A DNA stretch of 6,811 nucleotides from an uncultured Lachnospiraceae bacterium. Lineage in GTDB: Bacteria > Bacillota > Clostridia > Lachnospirales > Lachnospiraceae. Below the pieces are notes generated by a model. The model worked only from the letters and a program-made list of their open reading frames with translations, was not told the origin of the DNA and made no database searches. The DNA lies in assembly GCA_944376975.1 (NCBI GenBank), contig CALWEE010000085.1, positions 1 through 6,811 of the forward strand. The letters run 5' to 3'. Shown here piece after piece: positions 5,817 through 6,811 of the stretch. Both the position numbers and the translations under genes were made by a program. Within the stretch, counting starts at the first letter, position 1; each line of letters starts with the position of its first letter.

Positions 5817-6574
5817 CCCATCCTTTCCAGTTTTCCGACCAGCCGGTCGATCACGCTCAAAAATACTTTTTCAAATACCACGCTGATCACGATGATGACC
5901 AACGTCCACGCAAACAGCTCCGGCGTGTTCAGATAGATCTTCGCGTTGTACAGTTTTTCCCCGATGGACCGGTCCGGTATGCCGATCACTTCCGCCGCGA
6001 CGCCGGCTTTCCAGCACAATCCCAAAGCCAGGGAGCAGCCGGAACGAAAATAGGGCAGCACTTGGGACACATAGATGTATCGGATCCGCGTCATCGTTGG
6101 CAGGCCGAACACCTGCGCCATCTCCAGGAGCTGATCGTCCATGCTCTCCAGTCCGGCCCGTATATTGGTATAGATAACGGGAAAGACCATCAGGAACGTG
6201 ATGACGATGGACAAGTTCCTGGAGGGGATCCAGATGAGCACCAGAATGATAAAGGACGCCACCGGTATGGCTTTTATCGTCTGGGCGAAAGGTTCCAGAA
6301 GATCGCCGACCCACCGGAAAGCGCGGGCAAGTCCCGCCAGGAGCGTCCCGGCGGCGATGCCGGCCAGAAATCCTCCGATGATCTTGATAAACGAGAACAA
6401 AATGGACATCCAGAAGTCTCCTGTCCGGATCAAGCCTCCCAGACATCCAAGGACCGCGACAGGAGATACAAGCAAGATCTCCTGCCCTATCGCCATGCTG
6501 GCCGCCTGCCATAAGATCAGCCATACGGCGACGGCCCACAGCTTTATTTTTCTATTTGACGTAATAGAATTCAT
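5813..6574 (-). CDS. ABC transporter permease, SsuC/TauC (BPD_transp_1) type
   Basis: This 253-residue integral membrane protein has about six hydrophobic segments (near residues 12-30, 57-85, 103-118, 121-137, 178-198 and 219-242). The cytoplasmic EAA loop that contacts the ATPase is clear at 151-174, beginning EMAQVFG and ending QVLP, with the conserved Gly157. Length and loop match the permeases of nitrate, sulfonate, taurine and thiamine-precursor importers, which usually act as homodimers. The ATG at 6574-6572 overlaps the end of the binding-protein gene by 23 nt. The only purine-rich stretch, GGAAG, abuts the start, so initiation probably depends on ribosomes arriving from the upstream gene. 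No better in-frame start keeps the first helix. The stop overlaps the ATPase start by 4 nt. Confidence 0.93.
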   Translation of the reverse strand: MNSITSNRKIKLWAVAVWLILWQAASMAIGQEILLVSPVAVLGCLGGLIRTGDFWMSILFSFIKIIGGFLAGIAAGTLLAGLARAFRWVGDLLEPFAQTIKAIPVASFIILVLIWIPSRNLSIVITFLMVFPVIYTNIRAGLESMDDQLLEMAQVFGLPTMTRIRYIYVSQVLPYFRSGCSLALGLCWKAGVAAEVIGIPDRSIGEKLYNAKIYLNTPELFAWTLVIIVISVVFEKVFLSVIDRLVGKLERMG

Positions 6575-6811
6575 CTTCCGGCAACGCGCCGCCTACAGAC
6601 TGGGCATTCTGCGCTTCCAGGACGGACAGATAGCCGGACAGCTTCTCTTTCATCTCTTCTCCGGTGACGCAGACGATATGGCACTCCGGAATGGCCTTTT
6701 TCGCCACTTCTTCCGTTACGATATCGTACTTGCCCACCAGAGCCGCTCCCGCGTCCACGTTTTCATTCACATAATCCACCGACGCCGCGTATTTGTCCAG
6801 GAAATCTTCGA
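6552..6811 (-). CDS. ABC transporter substrate-binding protein, C-terminal part (runs off the window)
   Basis: The frame is open from the window edge to a TAG stop at 6554-6552, giving the last 85 residues; the start lies beyond position 6811. The visible sequence (beginning EDFLDKYAASVDYVNENVDA and ending EDEFYYVK) resembles the C-terminal helical part of NMT1/SsuA-like binding proteins of Clostridia: a helix that includes AALVGKYDIV, then a second motif CHIVCVTGEEMKEKLSGYL, then SVGGALPEDEFYY. Such proteins are lipid-anchored outside Gram-positive cells and deliver substrate to the permease. A GTG at 6779 is an internal Val codon, not a start, because the frame continues upstream. Position directly before the permease and ATPase supports the call. 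The ligand-binding residues are outside the window. Confidence 0.85.
   Translation of the reverse strand, partial: EDFLDKYAASVDYVNENVDAGAALVGKYDIVTEEVAKKAIPECHIVCVTGEEMKEKLSGYLSVLEAQNAQSVGGALPEDEFYYVK

Noticed and set aside
5871..6539. Minus-strand frame of 222 codons inside the permease gene
   Set aside because: It is an alternative frame of the permease with a very Arg/Gly/His-rich product; the permease frame has the EAA loop and membrane helices.

Overview
The window is a gene-dense stretch in which every supported gene lies on the minus strand, read from high to low coordinates. Strong Shine-Dalgarno sites, moderately GC-rich codon use, a Clostridia-style SsuA/TauA-like ABC system and the YacP/Rae1-type domain all point to a Gram-positive Firmicute, most likely class Clostridia and perhaps a Lachnospiraceae member. 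The placement rests on protein resemblance recalled from memory, not on a search.

In transcription order the layout is: (1) the C-terminal end of an ABC substrate-binding protein (6552-6811, cut by the window edge); (2) its SsuC/TauC-type permease (5813-6574), overlapping gene 1 by 23 nt; (3) a short ABC ATPase (5238-5816), overlapping the permease by 4 nt (ATGA); (4) a lipoprotein with seven YD-type repeats (4289-5215) after 22 nt; (5) after a 75-nt spacer that folds into a long hairpin covering the next ribosome binding site, a 900-residue Tet(M)/EF-G-like GTPase fused to a C-terminal YacP/Rae1-type NYN ribonuclease domain (1511-4213); (6) a MATE exporter (165-1496) 14 nt downstream; (7) the first 33 codons of a TspO/MBR-like membrane protein (1-99, cut by the window edge) 65 nt further on.

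Genes 1-3 form one importer of the nitrate/sulfonate/taurine/thiamine-precursor type with unknown substrate. Genes 5 and 6 look translationally linked and are both of resistance-associated families: a ribosome-binding GTPase and a drug/sodium antiporter. The most interesting object is gene 5. It joins a translational GTPase of the class that enters the ribosomal A-site factor-binding region to a homologue of Rae1, an RNase known in Bacillus subtilis to cut mRNA in the A site. The residues that define the NYN active site are present, while the domain-IV loop that Tet(M) uses to dislodge tetracycline is not. The simplest reading is a ribosome-directed mRNA cleavage or rescue factor rather than a tetracycline-resistance protein. 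The hairpin and possible mini-ORF in front of it resemble leader-controlled expression of ribosome-protection genes. No stretch over 300 bases lacks a gene. I see no RNA genes, mobile elements, CRISPR arrays or attachment sites.
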